This document shows, in pieces, positions 1-10,700 of a DNA stretch of 52,465 nucleotides. The notes under the pieces were generated by a model, which did no database searches, had not been told where the DNA came from, and was given only the letters and a program-made list of their open reading frames with translations. This stretch comes from Flavobacterium muglaense (GTDB taxonomy: Bacteria; Bacteroidota; Bacteroidia; Flavobacteriales; Flavobacteriaceae): contig NZ_JACRUK010000024.1 of assembly GCF_014305155.1 (NCBI RefSeq), positions 1 to 52,465 on the forward strand. The letters are read 5' to 3'. The position numbers and the translations under genes were made by a program. Each line of letters starts with the position of its first letter. Positions within the stretch are counted from its first letter, which is position 1.

Positions 1-159
1 AGGTCATGAGTATCTGTGGTTATAGCTATGTTTTTTTAGACAATATTTGGTCTATACAATAAATGCGTTTGGTATTACTATGTGGTTCCATTTTATATTT
101 AGGAGATTACTATATTTTATACTAAATACACCAATAGGTTAAAACATATAATAATGATC

Positions 160-194
160 AAACCAGATTTTCATTAGAAAGTCTGGTTTTTTTT
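160..194 (+). terminator. Rho-independent terminator
   Basis: An 8-bp stem, AAACCAGA (160-167) with TCTGGTTT (182-189), has a 14-base loop and runs straight into a T-tract ending at 194. It probably ends a transcript that started left of the window. Confidence 0.7.
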
Positions 195-289
195 ATGCTT
201 TATAGTCGCTATACTACTTCCTTAAAAATACTTAAAACCGCTTTAAATAACATTATTGTTAAATGAAACCATAACTCTCTAAAGTATCT

Positions 290-297
290 TATATTTG
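290..297 (+). promoter_or_regulatory. -7 promoter element of the dus gene
   Basis: TATATTTG matches the Bacteroidota -7 consensus TAnnTTTG and lies 16 bases before the ATG at 314. No good TTG is seen at the matching -33 distance, so only the -7 half is supported. Confidence 0.5.
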
Positions 298-313
298 CAT
301 TTTTAAATATTAG

Positions 314-1258
314 ATGAGCTATACCCTACTTTCCTCTCCTTTACAAGGATTTACAGATTTCCGTTTTAGAAATGCACAGAACAAAATTTTTGGCGGAATT
401 GATACTTTTTATGCACCCTACATTCGCTTGAACGGAAAACTCGTTATTAAGTCTTCTTATCAGCGTGATTTATTGCCCGAGAACAATTCATCGTTAGAAG
501 TTATTCCGCAAATTATTACCAATGATGCCGATGAATTTTTGTTTGTTTCTAAATATGTTCAGGAATTAGGCTATAAGGAGTTAAACTGGAATTTAGGTTG
601 TCCTTACCCTATGGTTACTAAATGCGGTATGGGATCTGGATTAATTAAGAACACCGAAAAAATCGAACAGATTTTACATAAAGTGCAAAACGAATCGGAT
701 ATTATCGTTTCGATGAAAATGCGCTTAGGGTATGAAACTACAGAGGAAATCCTAGATGTATTGCCTATTTTAGAAAAATATGCTGTGAAAAATGTAGCTA
801 TACATGCACGACTAGGAAAACAATTGTACAAAGGTGGTGTACATCTAGATGCTTTTCAAACTTGTATAGATCAAAGCAAAGTAAAACTATATTACAATGG
901 TGACATCACATCAGTAGCTAAGTTTCATGAGATGCAAGCTCGTTTCCCTACTATTGACCACTGGATGATCGGTCGTGGTTTGATTGCTGATCCTTTTTTG
1001 CCTAGCATGATTAAAAGCAATACGACTGAATATCCTAAAAACAAAATGGAATTGTTTAGTGAATTCCACGAAACCTTATATGCTGGCTACAGTGAATCTT
1101 TATCAGGAACGACTCATATTTTGCTGAAAATGCACCATTTATGGGAGTACTTTTCGGTTATTTTTTCAAATCCACATAAGGTGCACAAAAAAATAAAGAA
1201 AGCCAATAGCATTCGGAATTACGAAGCTGCGGTGGCTGAGATTATCAAGGCGGGATAG
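314..1258 (+). CDS. tRNA-dihydrouridine synthase family protein
   Basis: This 314-residue TIM-barrel flavoprotein of the Dus family reduces uridines in the tRNA D-loop using FMN and NADPH. Visible family marks are the N-terminal LLSSPLQGFTDFRFRN substrate/FMN segment, the NLGCPYPMVTKCGMGSG loop near residues 93-109 with the catalytic cysteine, KMRLGY, and the C-terminal IGRGLIADPFL phosphate-binding loop. The order and length fit the short DusC-like branch. It stands alone, with a TAnnTTTG box just upstream and a strong palindromic terminator after its stop. The family call is firm. Which uridine it modifies cannot be read from sequence. Confidence 0.92.
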   Translation: MSYTLLSSPLQGFTDFRFRNAQNKIFGGIDTFYAPYIRLNGKLVIKSSYQRDLLPENNSSLEVIPQIITNDADEFLFVSKYVQELGYKELNWNLGCPYPMVTKCGMGSGLIKNTEKIEQILHKVQNESDIIVSMKMRLGYETTEEILDVLPILEKYAVKNVAIHARLGKQLYKGGVHLDAFQTCIDQSKVKLYYNGDITSVAKFHEMQARFPTIDHWMIGRGLIADPFLPSMIKSNTTEYPKNKMELFSEFHETLYAGYSESLSGTTHILLKMHHLWEYFSVIFSNPHKVHKKIKKANSIRNYEAAVAEIIKAG

Positions 1259-1276
1259 TGTATCTCTAAAAAAACT

Positions 1277-1312
1277 TAAAAGGTTCAACTAGTACTAGTT
1301 GAACCTTTTATT
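1277..1312. terminator. Bidirectional terminator, perfect palindrome
   Basis: Positions 1277-1310 form a perfect 34-bp palindrome centred on GTAC, with A-runs on the left and T-runs on the right. It lies between the convergent dus gene and the minus-strand surface protein gene and can terminate both. Confidence 0.85.
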
Positions 1313-1385
1313 ATTGAAAGAAATTCTTACTTCATTTTTATATTTTATTGGATATTGTATTCTATTCAAAATTGAGCATCAAATT

Positions 1386-4118
1386 CTAATTGGATTTAGT
1401 CTTTTTTGATTCACCATTAACACCCAGTCCGTTACTGCTTCCTACTGCTCCATTTTTATTAACATAATTCAAGTTTGAATTAGATGTCTTACCATTTTTT
1501 GTAACAACTGTAGTTGTAGATACAGTTAAGTCTGCACTTATAGAATTTGTTAAATACAAAGCATCACTAGCCTGAGTAGCCGTTATTGTAGTCAAACCTG
1601 CGCCAACTATCGTAACTGTAGTACCACTAATTGTTGCTACATCAGTATTACTACTAACAAAAGTAAAGTTTCCTGCACTATCTGTACTAGGAGATACAAT
1701 TTGGAACGAACCATCAAAATAATACTTGGTCATAGCATCAAAGTTAGATAGCATAGGTGTCAGTTGCACTGATTTGGTTCCTATTATTTTTCGACTCTCA
1801 TTGTCATTAAAATAGATAGTTCCGTTTCTATCATTGTATAATTCATTTCCTGTAAATTCGCCATAGGAAACAATAATCCCCTCTGGAGTTATCGAATTAA
1901 TTTGTTGTTGACCTGTATTACCATTATATATCACAAAGTATAAATTGTTCATGGCATCTACTGCTAAACTTTGAGGATATATATTGCTACCATAAACATA
2001 CAGATTTGATATTGTTCCTGTCGATATCAACTTTTTTAGATCGTACGAATTGTTAGTTGGATTATAGTTCACAAAGTATAAATTGCCTAGAGTATCTATT
2101 TTCAGGTTTTCAATATATTCATTTGTAGTGTAGAGTTCAGTAATGCTACCGTCAGTAGCAATTTTTTTTATAATCCTTGAATTAGTATTATAATTAGTAT
2201 TAACAAAATACATAGTACCAAAAGCATCCCCTATTAAATTTTGAAAATAGCCTTCAGTATCGCTAGCTAAAATGGTCACTGTTCCATCAATAGTGATTTT
2301 TTTTAGTTCTCGTAAATTGCTTGAATTGTTATTTTGTACAACATATATATTACCTAATATGTCTGTTGTCAAATTTTGCAAATACTCATCATTAGTAGTT
2401 AGTAGTACTGATGTTGTTCCATCTGGAGTAATTTTCCTTATTTCATATAAGCTGGTATCGAAATCATAATGAACAAAGTATAAATTATTGTAAGTGTCTG
2501 TGGTCAAACTTTGAACATAACCATTTATTGGAGTAAATAAGGTCGAAATTACTTTTTCAGGAGTCAACTTGCCTATTGAAGAATTCCAATTGCTATCATA
2601 ACTAGTATAGTATAAAGTATGATCGGTAGTTGAAACGAAATTAGAAGGATATTTTAAAGTTGATCCATAATTAAAGTAAGTTATAAAGGGATAAGTAGTA
2701 TCCTCACAACCATTATAGGGATAAACTCGGACACCAGCTGAGGTGTTGGGACAGAGATCTAAAAAATTAGAAACGCCATCGGCATCATCATCTAAAAATT
2801 TTAGATTAATACTATTATTTTGCTGCGTTGTTCCAGCAACATTAAAGGAACCATCATAAATAGAATTGATAACAGGCTTAACAGTTATCATTTCTGCTCC
2901 CGAAATTTCACCTGAAATCGGAATTCCTAAAGTATAAACATTCCCATCAACACTAATACTAGTAGGCGTTGAAGAGATTAGGGTAGCATTACCGCCTGTT
3001 AACTCTAAATCAAAATCACTCACTTCTAGGGTACCACTTCCAGTATTTGTATTAAAAACTGGTCTACGCATGGTAACGATTAACGTACTTTCTACTACAG
3101 CGTGGGTGACAGATGAGATAAAGTTATCTAAAGTATTATTGCTTACTACTGCTGGTGTTCCTGTATAACTAGTTCCATTATTGCTAAAAACATTGTTAGT
3201 AATAGTTGTTTTACTATCATATTTATCACTGCCTCCAGGATTAATAACAGTACCTGTATTTCCAGTAAAAGTGTTTCCTTCAAAAAGGGTGTTGTTTGCT
3301 GATAAAGTACCTGCCCCAAAAGAAGGAGTATCCCCTATCCAACTGCTAAAATAAAATAATGTCCAGCCAGTGTTATTTGTAAAAGTAGAATTTAATACCT
3401 GGTACCTATTTACCCCATAAAAATAACCTATCGGTTGTGTATTGTCAGTAAAAATACAATCATCAATTTTAACATATCTTTGAGTTTGAAAAATGATACC
3501 TGTATTGCTAGCGAATGTAGAGCCAGTAACAGTGATTCTGTTGGTGTAATCAGTTACAATATCAGATGTAGTATTTGGAGCAGAACCATAGTCACTCCCA
3601 AATAATGTACCACTATTATTTGTAAATGTAGCATTAGAGATCGTTATTGTCGAAGGGTTATTAGTATAGAAAGCATATGATCTAGTATTGTTCACAACAT
3701 TAATTGCGGTCGCAGTTATAGATGAATTATTGTTGTCTGCTCTAAAAATCGAACCACTAAAAGAGGCATTAGCTGTAAAAGTAATTCCTGATATCGTCAA
3801 AGCTGAACCATTATTTACAACAAACATTTTATATAAATCATTCCCAGATAAGGTTAAATCTAGGACTCCCGGCCCTATAATAGTTAAATTACTTGTAATA
3901 GTAGGCAAATTAGAAGTCAATGTAATCGTTCCAGTTAAACCCGGACTAAAATCAATCTGATTTATATCTATATCCGCATTTGCTGAACTTATGGCCCATC
4001 TTAAACTACCAATACTTCCATCATCGCTCAAATTTGTAACGGTTACATTATTCGGAACAGCAGAGTAAGCATTTGTAATAACAAACAATGCTATTATTAA
4101 TTTTATAATTTTATACAT
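1386..4118 (-). CDS. Exported beta-helix / beta-propeller repeat protein with Ig-like end
   Basis: This 910-residue protein starts with a signal peptide (MYKIIKLIIALFVITNAYSA). Residues of about 30-330 are Thr/Asn-rich strands of the right-handed beta-helix kind (repeated ITNNTF-like turns). Next comes a short Asp-rich calcium-type stretch (DDDADGVSNFLDLCPNT), as in thrombospondin type 3 repeats. Then follow seven repeats with the core LTTDxxxNLYFV, spaced about 45-50 residues, which I read as a seven-bladed propeller. A Big_2-like segment (STDVATISGTTVTIVGAG) lies near the end. The tail is rich in Asn, Gly and Lys, and I cannot see a standard T9SS sorting domain in it. It is the last of three minus-strand exported-protein genes. 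A surface or adhesive role is inferred; no ligand can be named. Confidence 0.8.
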   Translation of the reverse strand: MYKIIKLIIALFVITNAYSAVPNNVTVTNLSDDGSIGSLRWAISSANADIDINQIDFSPGLTGTITLTSNLPTITSNLTIIGPGVLDLTLSGNDLYKMFVVNNGSALTISGITFTANASFSGSIFRADNNNSSITATAINVVNNTRSYAFYTNNPSTITISNATFTNNSGTLFGSDYGSAPNTTSDIVTDYTNRITVTGSTFASNTGIIFQTQRYVKIDDCIFTDNTQPIGYFYGVNRYQVLNSTFTNNTGWTLFYFSSWIGDTPSFGAGTLSANNTLFEGNTFTGNTGTVINPGGSDKYDSKTTITNNVFSNNGTSYTGTPAVVSNNTLDNFISSVTHAVVESTLIVTMRRPVFNTNTGSGTLEVSDFDLELTGGNATLISSTPTSISVDGNVYTLGIPISGEISGAEMITVKPVINSIYDGSFNVAGTTQQNNSINLKFLDDDADGVSNFLDLCPNTSAGVRVYPYNGCEDTTYPFITYFNYGSTLKYPSNFVSTTDHTLYYTSYDSNWNSSIGKLTPEKVISTLFTPINGYVQSLTTDTYNNLYFVHYDFDTSLYEIRKITPDGTTSVLLTTNDEYLQNLTTDILGNIYVVQNNNSSNLRELKKITIDGTVTILASDTEGYFQNLIGDAFGTMYFVNTNYNTNSRIIKKIATDGSITELYTTNEYIENLKIDTLGNLYFVNYNPTNNSYDLKKLISTGTISNLYVYGSNIYPQSLAVDAMNNLYFVIYNGNTGQQQINSITPEGIIVSYGEFTGNELYNDRNGTIYFNDNESRKIIGTKSVQLTPMLSNFDAMTKYYFDGSFQIVSPSTDSAGNFTFVSSNTDVATISGTTVTIVGAGLTTITATQASDALYLTNSISADLTVSTTTVVTKNGKTSNSNLNYVNKNGAVGSSNGLGVNGESKKTKSN

Positions 4119-4189
4119 CCCTATTGTATTTAATGGTACTAATTATTTTATACTGATTCTACACAATGTTATTTATTGTAATCAATTGT

Positions 4190-6805
4190 TTATGGTGTTT
4201 CAGTGTAATAGTCAAACTGAATTCTGTCATTTAGCGATAAATCATAACCACCATTATTTATAGAATTATAAGTCAAAACAGTACCCGCCCAACTATATGA
4301 TGCATTACTAACTCTTATTCCATTCACAAACATTTTAACTTTACAGTTCCCTGATGGTGCTTTTGATAAATTAAAATCAGTTTGCTCAGCAGTAGCAGAA
4401 AACTCATCTGCTATTTCAACAGCAGAAACTTGGACAGCTAAGACACTTCCATCAGCCATTAAATATTGAGAGGAAGTTCCTCCTAATTTTATATAAGAAG
4501 CAGCAGCTACATTAGCACTCGTATTTATTAAATTGACATCTGTATTCCCTAACTGAATAGTATTATCTGTTTCTACAATAGCTCCGTAACCTATTGCAGT
4601 AGCATTTGATATAGAACTTCCTATAGATGTCGTTCTAGAATCTGTACCTAAAAAGGTATTATTAGATCCTGAAACTAATCCATCTCCAGCGCGCTTACCA
4701 ACTCCTACATTATTATCTCCTTCAATATCAATCAATGATTGATTTCCAATTCCTGTATTGTTATTTCCTGATGCTATATGAAACATAGTTTCGGCTCCTA
4801 TTGATGTATTACCACCACCAGTCGTTAGCCCAATCATATTAAAATATCCTACAGCTGTATTGTTGTCAAAAGAAGTTCCTATGTACTCTTTCATCGCAAA
4901 AAAACCTATTGCAGTGTTACGAGTTCCATCAGCATTACTAGAACCTAAAGCTCCTGAACCAACAGCTGTATTTTGATCATTTTGTCCTAAACCTTTCCCT
5001 ATAGTAAGACCATTCGCAGTAATATCATTGTTAAATGTTTTTTCACCTGAGATCGTTTGATTGAATGTTAAGTCAACAAAATTTGTTCCTGCAGTTGAAG
5101 TTAAATAAGTAGAACCATCGAGAGTCCCATCTGCTTTCAAAAACTGAGAAGCTGTTCCGTCTTCAACTTTAAAAGATGTCGCTGTTACTGTTCCTGTAAA
5201 AGTGGGTGAAGCTAGATTGGCTTTTAAATCCAAATTGCTATTCGTGGCATAACCGCTTAAATCCTGGTCTCCGGTATTAGTTCCCGTAATGGCTGCTAAT
5301 TTCGTTTTTTCTACTGTCGAATAATCTTCTGTTGACAATCCTTTGTCTCCCTCTTTATCAACTTTTAAATCCAAATTGGTATTTGTGGCATAACCGCTTA
5401 AATCTTGATCCCCGGTATTAGTGCCCGTAATAGCTGCTAATTTCGTTTTTTCTACTATCGAATAATCTTCTGATGATAATCCTTTGCCTACTACTTTATC
5501 TACTTTTAAGTCTAAAGCCGTTTGCGTGTACGCAGAAACTGGTTTATCAGCATCAGCTGTGTTATCTACATTAGGTAATCCTACCATCGTTTTATCAATC
5601 CCCGCTACTGTTCCTGTAAAAGTGGGTGAAGCTAGATTGGCTTTTAAATCTAAATTATAGTTGGTTGCAAAACCACTCAAATCTTGGTCTCCGGTATTAG
5701 TTCCCGTAATGGCTGCTAATTTCGTTTTTTCTACTGTCGAATAATCTTCTGTGGACAAACCTTTACCAGCCACTTTATCTACTTTTGAAGCTAAATCTGT
5801 GTTAGTAGCATAACCACTCAAATCTTGGTCTCCAGTATTAGTTCCCGTAATGGCTGCTAATTTCGTTTTTTCTACTGTCGAATAATCTTCTGATGACAAT
5901 CCTTTGCCTACTGCTTTATCGACTTTTAAGTCTAATGCCGTTTGCGTTGCCGCAGAAACTGGTTTATCAGCATCAGCTGTGTTATCTACATTAGATAATC
6001 CTACCATTGTTTTATCAATCCCCGCCACTGTTCCTGTGAAAGTGGGCGAAGCTAGATTGGCTTTAGTCAAATCCGCAGCAATTCTATTGTTAATTTCAGT
6101 TGTTAATGCAATTGTGTTCTCTTGTGCATCTACGTAATCTTTAACCGCTTTGACTGTTGGATATTTTGTATTTGAGGCTCCATCAACAGCAACATCTACA
6201 CTCTTATTCGCAAGAATTTCTTTAGTATCCAACGATAATTGAGCTAATTTACTAATCGGTTTTTCTAAATCTGTGGTATTATCTACGTTGTTAACTTCCA
6301 AGTTAGTTCTCGCGTCTATCACAGTAGTCGCATTGGTTCCTCCATTTTCTATAGCAACGACACCATTGATATTTTCGGCATTTTGAGCAAATAATGAAAA
6401 AGGAACATAATGAAACGGCTGATTGCTAATCTCTACGTAAGTAGAACAACTGCCTTGGGCGTTGATGCTTACTACTAAATTTTTATTCAAAGAGTTCCAA
6501 ACTATTGTTTTAAAAGAACTTGCATAGCCTCCCGTTTGATTTCCTGATCCTATGATTAAATTAACCATCCCAAATTGATCTGTTTGGGTTTGAATTGTTT
6601 CCTGATATTCAACATCCGAAAATTCATCTACAAATTTGAAAAGCATACAAATACTTTGATTCGCCAAAGGAACATTGCGCGTTCCTGCTGCAGCCGACTG
6701 GTTTCCTTGCGTATTCATAATTACAGCTTGGTACGTAATGCCCTTTGTTTGTGCATAATTACTAGCCATTACAAAGAATAGTAAAATGATGTATAATTTT
6801 TTCAT
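4190..6805 (-). CDS. Exported tail-fibre-like repeat protein with YadA-like head
   Basis: This 871-residue protein has a signal peptide (MKKLYIILLFFVMASNYAQ). Residues of about 20-150 form a conserved N-terminal domain (KGITYQAVIMNTQGN) common in Flavobacteriia surface proteins. A central stalk carries near-identical repeats (GKGLSSEDYSTVEKTKLAAITG, then TGDQDLSGYATN) like phage tail-fibre stalks. A head of 14-15-residue repeats of the NNTAVGYFNM type resembles the trimeric YadA head. The end (about 800-871) resembles fibre tip modules. No phage genes are near, so this looks like a bacterial surface fibre rather than a prophage remnant. The stalk contains an exact 420-bp tandem duplication. 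Trimer formation and adhesion are inferred. Confidence 0.82.
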   Translation of the reverse strand: MKKLYIILLFFVMASNYAQTKGITYQAVIMNTQGNQSAAAGTRNVPLANQSICMLFKFVDEFSDVEYQETIQTQTDQFGMVNLIIGSGNQTGGYASSFKTIVWNSLNKNLVVSINAQGSCSTYVEISNQPFHYVPFSLFAQNAENINGVVAIENGGTNATTVIDARTNLEVNNVDNTTDLEKPISKLAQLSLDTKEILANKSVDVAVDGASNTKYPTVKAVKDYVDAQENTIALTTEINNRIAADLTKANLASPTFTGTVAGIDKTMVGLSNVDNTADADKPVSAATQTALDLKVDKAVGKGLSSEDYSTVEKTKLAAITGTNTGDQDLSGYATNTDLASKVDKVAGKGLSTEDYSTVEKTKLAAITGTNTGDQDLSGFATNYNLDLKANLASPTFTGTVAGIDKTMVGLPNVDNTADADKPVSAYTQTALDLKVDKVVGKGLSSEDYSIVEKTKLAAITGTNTGDQDLSGYATNTNLDLKVDKEGDKGLSTEDYSTVEKTKLAAITGTNTGDQDLSGYATNSNLDLKANLASPTFTGTVTATSFKVEDGTASQFLKADGTLDGSTYLTSTAGTNFVDLTFNQTISGEKTFNNDITANGLTIGKGLGQNDQNTAVGSGALGSSNADGTRNTAIGFFAMKEYIGTSFDNNTAVGYFNMIGLTTGGGNTSIGAETMFHIASGNNNTGIGNQSLIDIEGDNNVGVGKRAGDGLVSGSNNTFLGTDSRTTSIGSSISNATAIGYGAIVETDNTIQLGNTDVNLINTSANVAAASYIKLGGTSSQYLMADGSVLAVQVSAVEIADEFSATAEQTDFNLSKAPSGNCKVKMFVNGIRVSNASYSWAGTVLTYNSINNGGYDLSLNDRIQFDYYTETP
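5221..5640 (-). repeat. Tandem 420-bp repeat, copy 1
   Basis: This is the first of two adjacent 420-base units (140 codons) inside the fibre gene. The landmark GCTAGATTGG ends at 5220, 5640 and 6060, an exact 420-base period. Each unit codes for two TGDQDLSGYATN-type sub-repeats and one TFTGTVAGIDKTMVGL or related segment. Confidence 0.8.
5641..6060 (-). repeat. Tandem 420-bp repeat, copy 2
   Basis: This second unit is nearly identical to the unit at 5221-5640 over most of its length. It keeps the reading frame, so gain or loss of a copy would lengthen or shorten the stalk by 140 residues without a frameshift. Confidence 0.8.
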
Positions 6806-7019
6806 ATTGTAAGAAATTAGTTAAAAATCAAAAAAATAAATGGATACTAATGGAACTTCATGTTCCTAAAACAGCTTGATAACCCCACATTTGGAGCATC
6901 AATATTTTACTCTTTAATGTATAAGAGTCTATTTATTATGAAAGAATCATAACTATCTATAAGCTGAAAAAAGTAAAAAAAATGTCGAAATGTAAACAGA
7001 AAGGAAGCGTAATTTTTTA

Positions 7020-7493
7020 TCATAGTTTTATAATTTTTGTATAATAGCTGAAGGTATCAGTGTATAAATGGACTAAATATGGTGAGGGTATCAACTGTGA
7101 TAAATCAACGCTTAGTATTGCTTCATCCGCTTTTTTCTCTCCACTAAAAACTAGTCGTCCACCTAAATCAAAAACATGAACTGTAATCATAGTTGAGATA
7201 GTCTTAGAAAACTCAAAACTAATTGTGGTGATACAGGGATTAGGATAAGTCTTAGTCGCGATCAAGTCCAGTGCATTACTAGCAATATAGCTACTCCATA
7301 GACTTTGTTGAAACCCTTGCATTACTGTAAACTCTTTACTATAATTACCTATAGTACTCTGCTGCCCTATTGTTTGACTAATAACCAGCCCATTGTCTAA
7401 GGTTTTTGATTCGCCCTGCGTGGCAATCATTTCATGGTGCAGTACCTGTCCATAAAAAACAGACGACCAGAAAAACAACAACAAATATTTCAT
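7020..7493 (-). CDS. Small exported protein with T9SS type A sorting domain
   Basis: I start this gene at the ATG at 7493 (157 residues) because MKYLLLFFWSSVFYGQ is a clean signal peptide. The 16 residues that could precede it read like non-coding sequence. The middle holds GLVISQTIGQQSTIGNYSKEFTVMQGFQQ, a segment common in small Flavobacteriia surface proteins. The last 75 residues are a type A T9SS sorting domain: YPNPCITTISFEF, then VFDLGGRLVFSG, ending YYTKIIKL. It should be exported to the outside through the type IX system. It lies upstream of the fibre gene on the same strand, so partnership with it is plausible but unproven. Confidence 0.82.
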   Translation of the reverse strand: MKYLLLFFWSSVFYGQVLHHEMIATQGESKTLDNGLVISQTIGQQSTIGNYSKEFTVMQGFQQSLWSSYIASNALDLIATKTYPNPCITTISFEFSKTISTMITVHVFDLGGRLVFSGEKKADEAILSVDLSQLIPSPYLVHLYTDTFSYYTKIIKL

Positions 7494-7662
7494 CCTGAAT
7501 ACTCTTAAATTAATACTAATTGATATTTTAAAAGTAAACAAGATTTATCACAAAACAAGATTAAAAGCAAAAATAATCGATTAAATACATGATTAAACTA
7601 GTTGATGTGTTTTTTTCTTACCAAAAAAACATTGTAAATATTGCACTATTTAGCTCTAAAGC

Positions 7663-7694
7663 AAAAAAAAGGCCCAACATAACAGTTGGACCTT
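7663..7694 (-). terminator. Terminator after ccsBA
   Basis: Read on the minus strand, AAGGTCCAAC and GTTGGGCCTT pair with one mismatch and are followed by eight T. It sits 28 bases past the ccsBA stop codon. Confidence 0.8.
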
Positions 7695-7721
7695 CTCTTT
7701 TATCTTAGCAAAAATTAGCTA

Positions 7722-10700
7722 TTATTTTTTATAGTATTTTCGGTATTTTGGGTAGGCCATAGCTCCTATAAAACTGATGCTTCCTAGTGAATACCAAATC
7801 CAACTTAATGAATGTGCTTCTCCGCTAGCGTAGGAATGCAAACCTACTAAATGAAAGTTCACTCCATAATACGTAAATAAGATCGATACAAAAGCAAACA
7901 TACTCATCAGGTTAAAAATCCATTTCCCTCTTAACGCTGGTACAAAACGGGCATGAATTACAAACGCATAAACCATGATGCTGATCAATGCCCAAGTCTC
8001 TTTTGGGTCCCATCCCCAGTAACGACCCCAACTTTCGTTGGCCCATTGACCTCCTAAGAAGTTCCCTATAGTAAGCATAATTAGACCGATTGTCAATGCC
8101 ATTTCATTGATATAGGTAATTTCTTGAATATTTAAATCCATCTTAGCCTTGTTCTTTTCATTGGTAAAAAAGATCAGTAATAAAGAAACAAATCCTAGAA
8201 TCATTCCTAATGCAAATGGTCCGTAGCTGGCCACAATAACAGCTACGTGAATCATTAACCAGTATGAATTAAGTACAGGTTGCAGATTAGCAATTTCTGG
8301 GTCTAACCAGTTAGCATACGCTGCCATAAAAATCATTGAAGTAACGAAAGAAGCAGAAGCTACCGTCAATTTAGATTTTCTGTCAAATGCCAATCCAAAA
8401 AACATGGTTGCCCAAGCAACATATATTATAGCCTCATACGCATTACTCCATGGTGCATGACCTGAAATATACCAACGGGCAATTAATGCTATGGTATGCA
8501 AAGCAAAAAAGACACCTATAAGAATATGAAAACCATTTACAGTAACCCGTAAAAACTTTTTATCAAAGAAAATACTGAACAACGTAAATATCAACATGAA
8601 AATTCCACCTAGAGCATAACAAAAAAACAATTTAGGAAGTATGTCGTATTTATTATACATAATTTCTAAATCAATTTTATCCTCACTTGGCCTTACTTTG
8701 GCTCCAAATTTTTTCTGAAAACCATTTAAACTTTCGACTAAATCATCCGCATTTTTATAGTTACCTGATACCGAAGCGTTATTTAAAGAGCCAAAATACA
8801 AAGGCAAAACGCTCTTAGTATACGTAGAATCCATCCCTTTTAATCCTGCTTCGCCTAGCTCTAATGATGAAACCCATTTATTTGTAGGATCATTAGGGAT
8901 TGGAAAAATCTTTAATATTCTTCCGCTCAAGGCCGATTCCATTAAATTTACTTTCTTGTCGGTCTCAATAAAGTCTTTTTCAAACTGATTGGGATTTGCT
9001 GCCTTGTAAGCAGCATCTAAATAAGGAGATAATTTATAATTTCCTTTTTCGTCAAAGAAAGCTATAAACGGAGCATTAACAATTTTTGAATCTACTCCTA
9101 TTATTTTACGAATACTATCATTTCCTTCTCTTAAATAGATTAAGGGAATCTCAATCCACAATTGTGCATATTGCGACATGGATAAGAAAACTTGATCCGG
9201 ATTCATTCCTTTATAAGAGTTAGAATGACTCACCTTTCTTAATAACTCGGATGAGAAAGTGTTTACGGGTTTCATTCTTCCGCCAGCATCCTGAATCACT
9301 AAACGTCCAAATTTAGCCGCATGCTCTTCTTTAACCTTGAATTTATTTAACAATGAATCCAATTGTTTTTCAGTAGGTGCCACTCTGGTGTGTGCAGTTC
9401 CCTCTGCATGATCTGCATGATTTCCGTTTGCATCATGATCATGATTGTGTGCCTGTGAAAAACCACTCATACTTATCATCAATACAAGAATAGTAAGCAG
9501 TTTCGATTTTTTAGTTTTTACCACTTCTAATTTTCTTTTTAAATCTGTAAAACGAGAATGCTTTGTAAACATGATAGCCATCATTGCAAAAAACAACATA
9601 AAGTATCCTGCATAGGTAATTCCTGTTCCCCAGAAATCATGGTTTACAGATAAAACTGTTCCTTTCTCATCTGGATCAAATGAGGATTGAAAGAAACGAT
9701 AACCTCTATGATCTAGTACATTATTCATAAAAATTCTAGCGTCAAAGTTTCCTGTACTATCTTGTACAGTTACCTTACTTTCAAACGAGGAATAACTTTT
9801 CTCTGTTCCTGGATATTTTTGAGCGATAAAATCATTTAATTTTACTTTAAAAGGCAATACATACGCTTTGCTACCGTAGAAAAAGCTATAATCGATAGCG
9901 CCAATTCTAACTGTTTTGGCCTCACCTATTTTTCCTTTTGATCCTGTAATGGTAACTTCTTTCTCTTGTCCTTCGGCTTTTACTTTTATTACTAAAGCAT
10001 CATCATGCGTTTTTGCTTTAAAATCATTATTCGACTCATAAGCAATTACTCCTTTTACTGGTTGATCAGGAAAAACAAAACGTTTTTCACCAATGCTGTA
10101 AAGCGAACGCATCATTAATGGTTGCACAATATCCTTAGTAACTGTACCCTGAAGCTTATCAGCCATTCGCATAAAATTACCTTCAAATGGTGTTTGAATC
10201 GTAAATTCAGCGCCAGTTGTATTGATATTTATAGCGCCCTCAGTAGGTTTATTAAGTGCAAAAAGTACATTGTGAATATTTTGAACCTCTCCTGATTTCA
10301 AGAAATGCTCTTCACGACCTCCATCACCAGCTTCTACTAATTTTAGGTATTGAACGCCTTTGGGATCTGGTTTTACATATTCCTTAGCCCCCATGATATA
10401 ATTTTCATATTCTACCTCAAATGGCGTATCTGCAAATTTATCTGAAATTGAAAAATGATTATTAGTAACCGGCGATAACAATAATGGTTGTTCAAAAACA
10501 CGGCGTTTCATTTCCCCTTTATACTCACCATCTACAAAAACGGTAAGGAATGTTTTATCGGAATAAAATTGATTTTCTGCCGCTCCTTCGCGTATGGGCA
10601 TCATTCCTTCATAGCTGATATAACGAGTTACGAAAGCTCCTAACAAAATAAATATAAACGCTAAATGCAGCATTAAAGTTGCCCATTTTTCTTTTTTCAA

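Larger units (their letters stand above)
1..313. other. Intergenic stretch upstream of dus
   Basis: I find no convincing coding region here. The stretch holds a rho-independent terminator at 160-194, presumably for a plus-strand gene outside the window, and the promoter of the next gene near 290-297. The rest is AT-rich without recognisable structure. Confidence 0.6.

Noticed and set aside
5221..6060. CRISPR-like array
   Set aside because: The repeats are long, directly adjacent and in frame within a coding region, with no spacers and no cas genes.
4190..6805. Prophage remnant, because of tail-fibre-like repeats
   Set aside because: The protein has a signal peptide and the Flavobacteriia N-terminal domain, and no other phage gene lies nearby.
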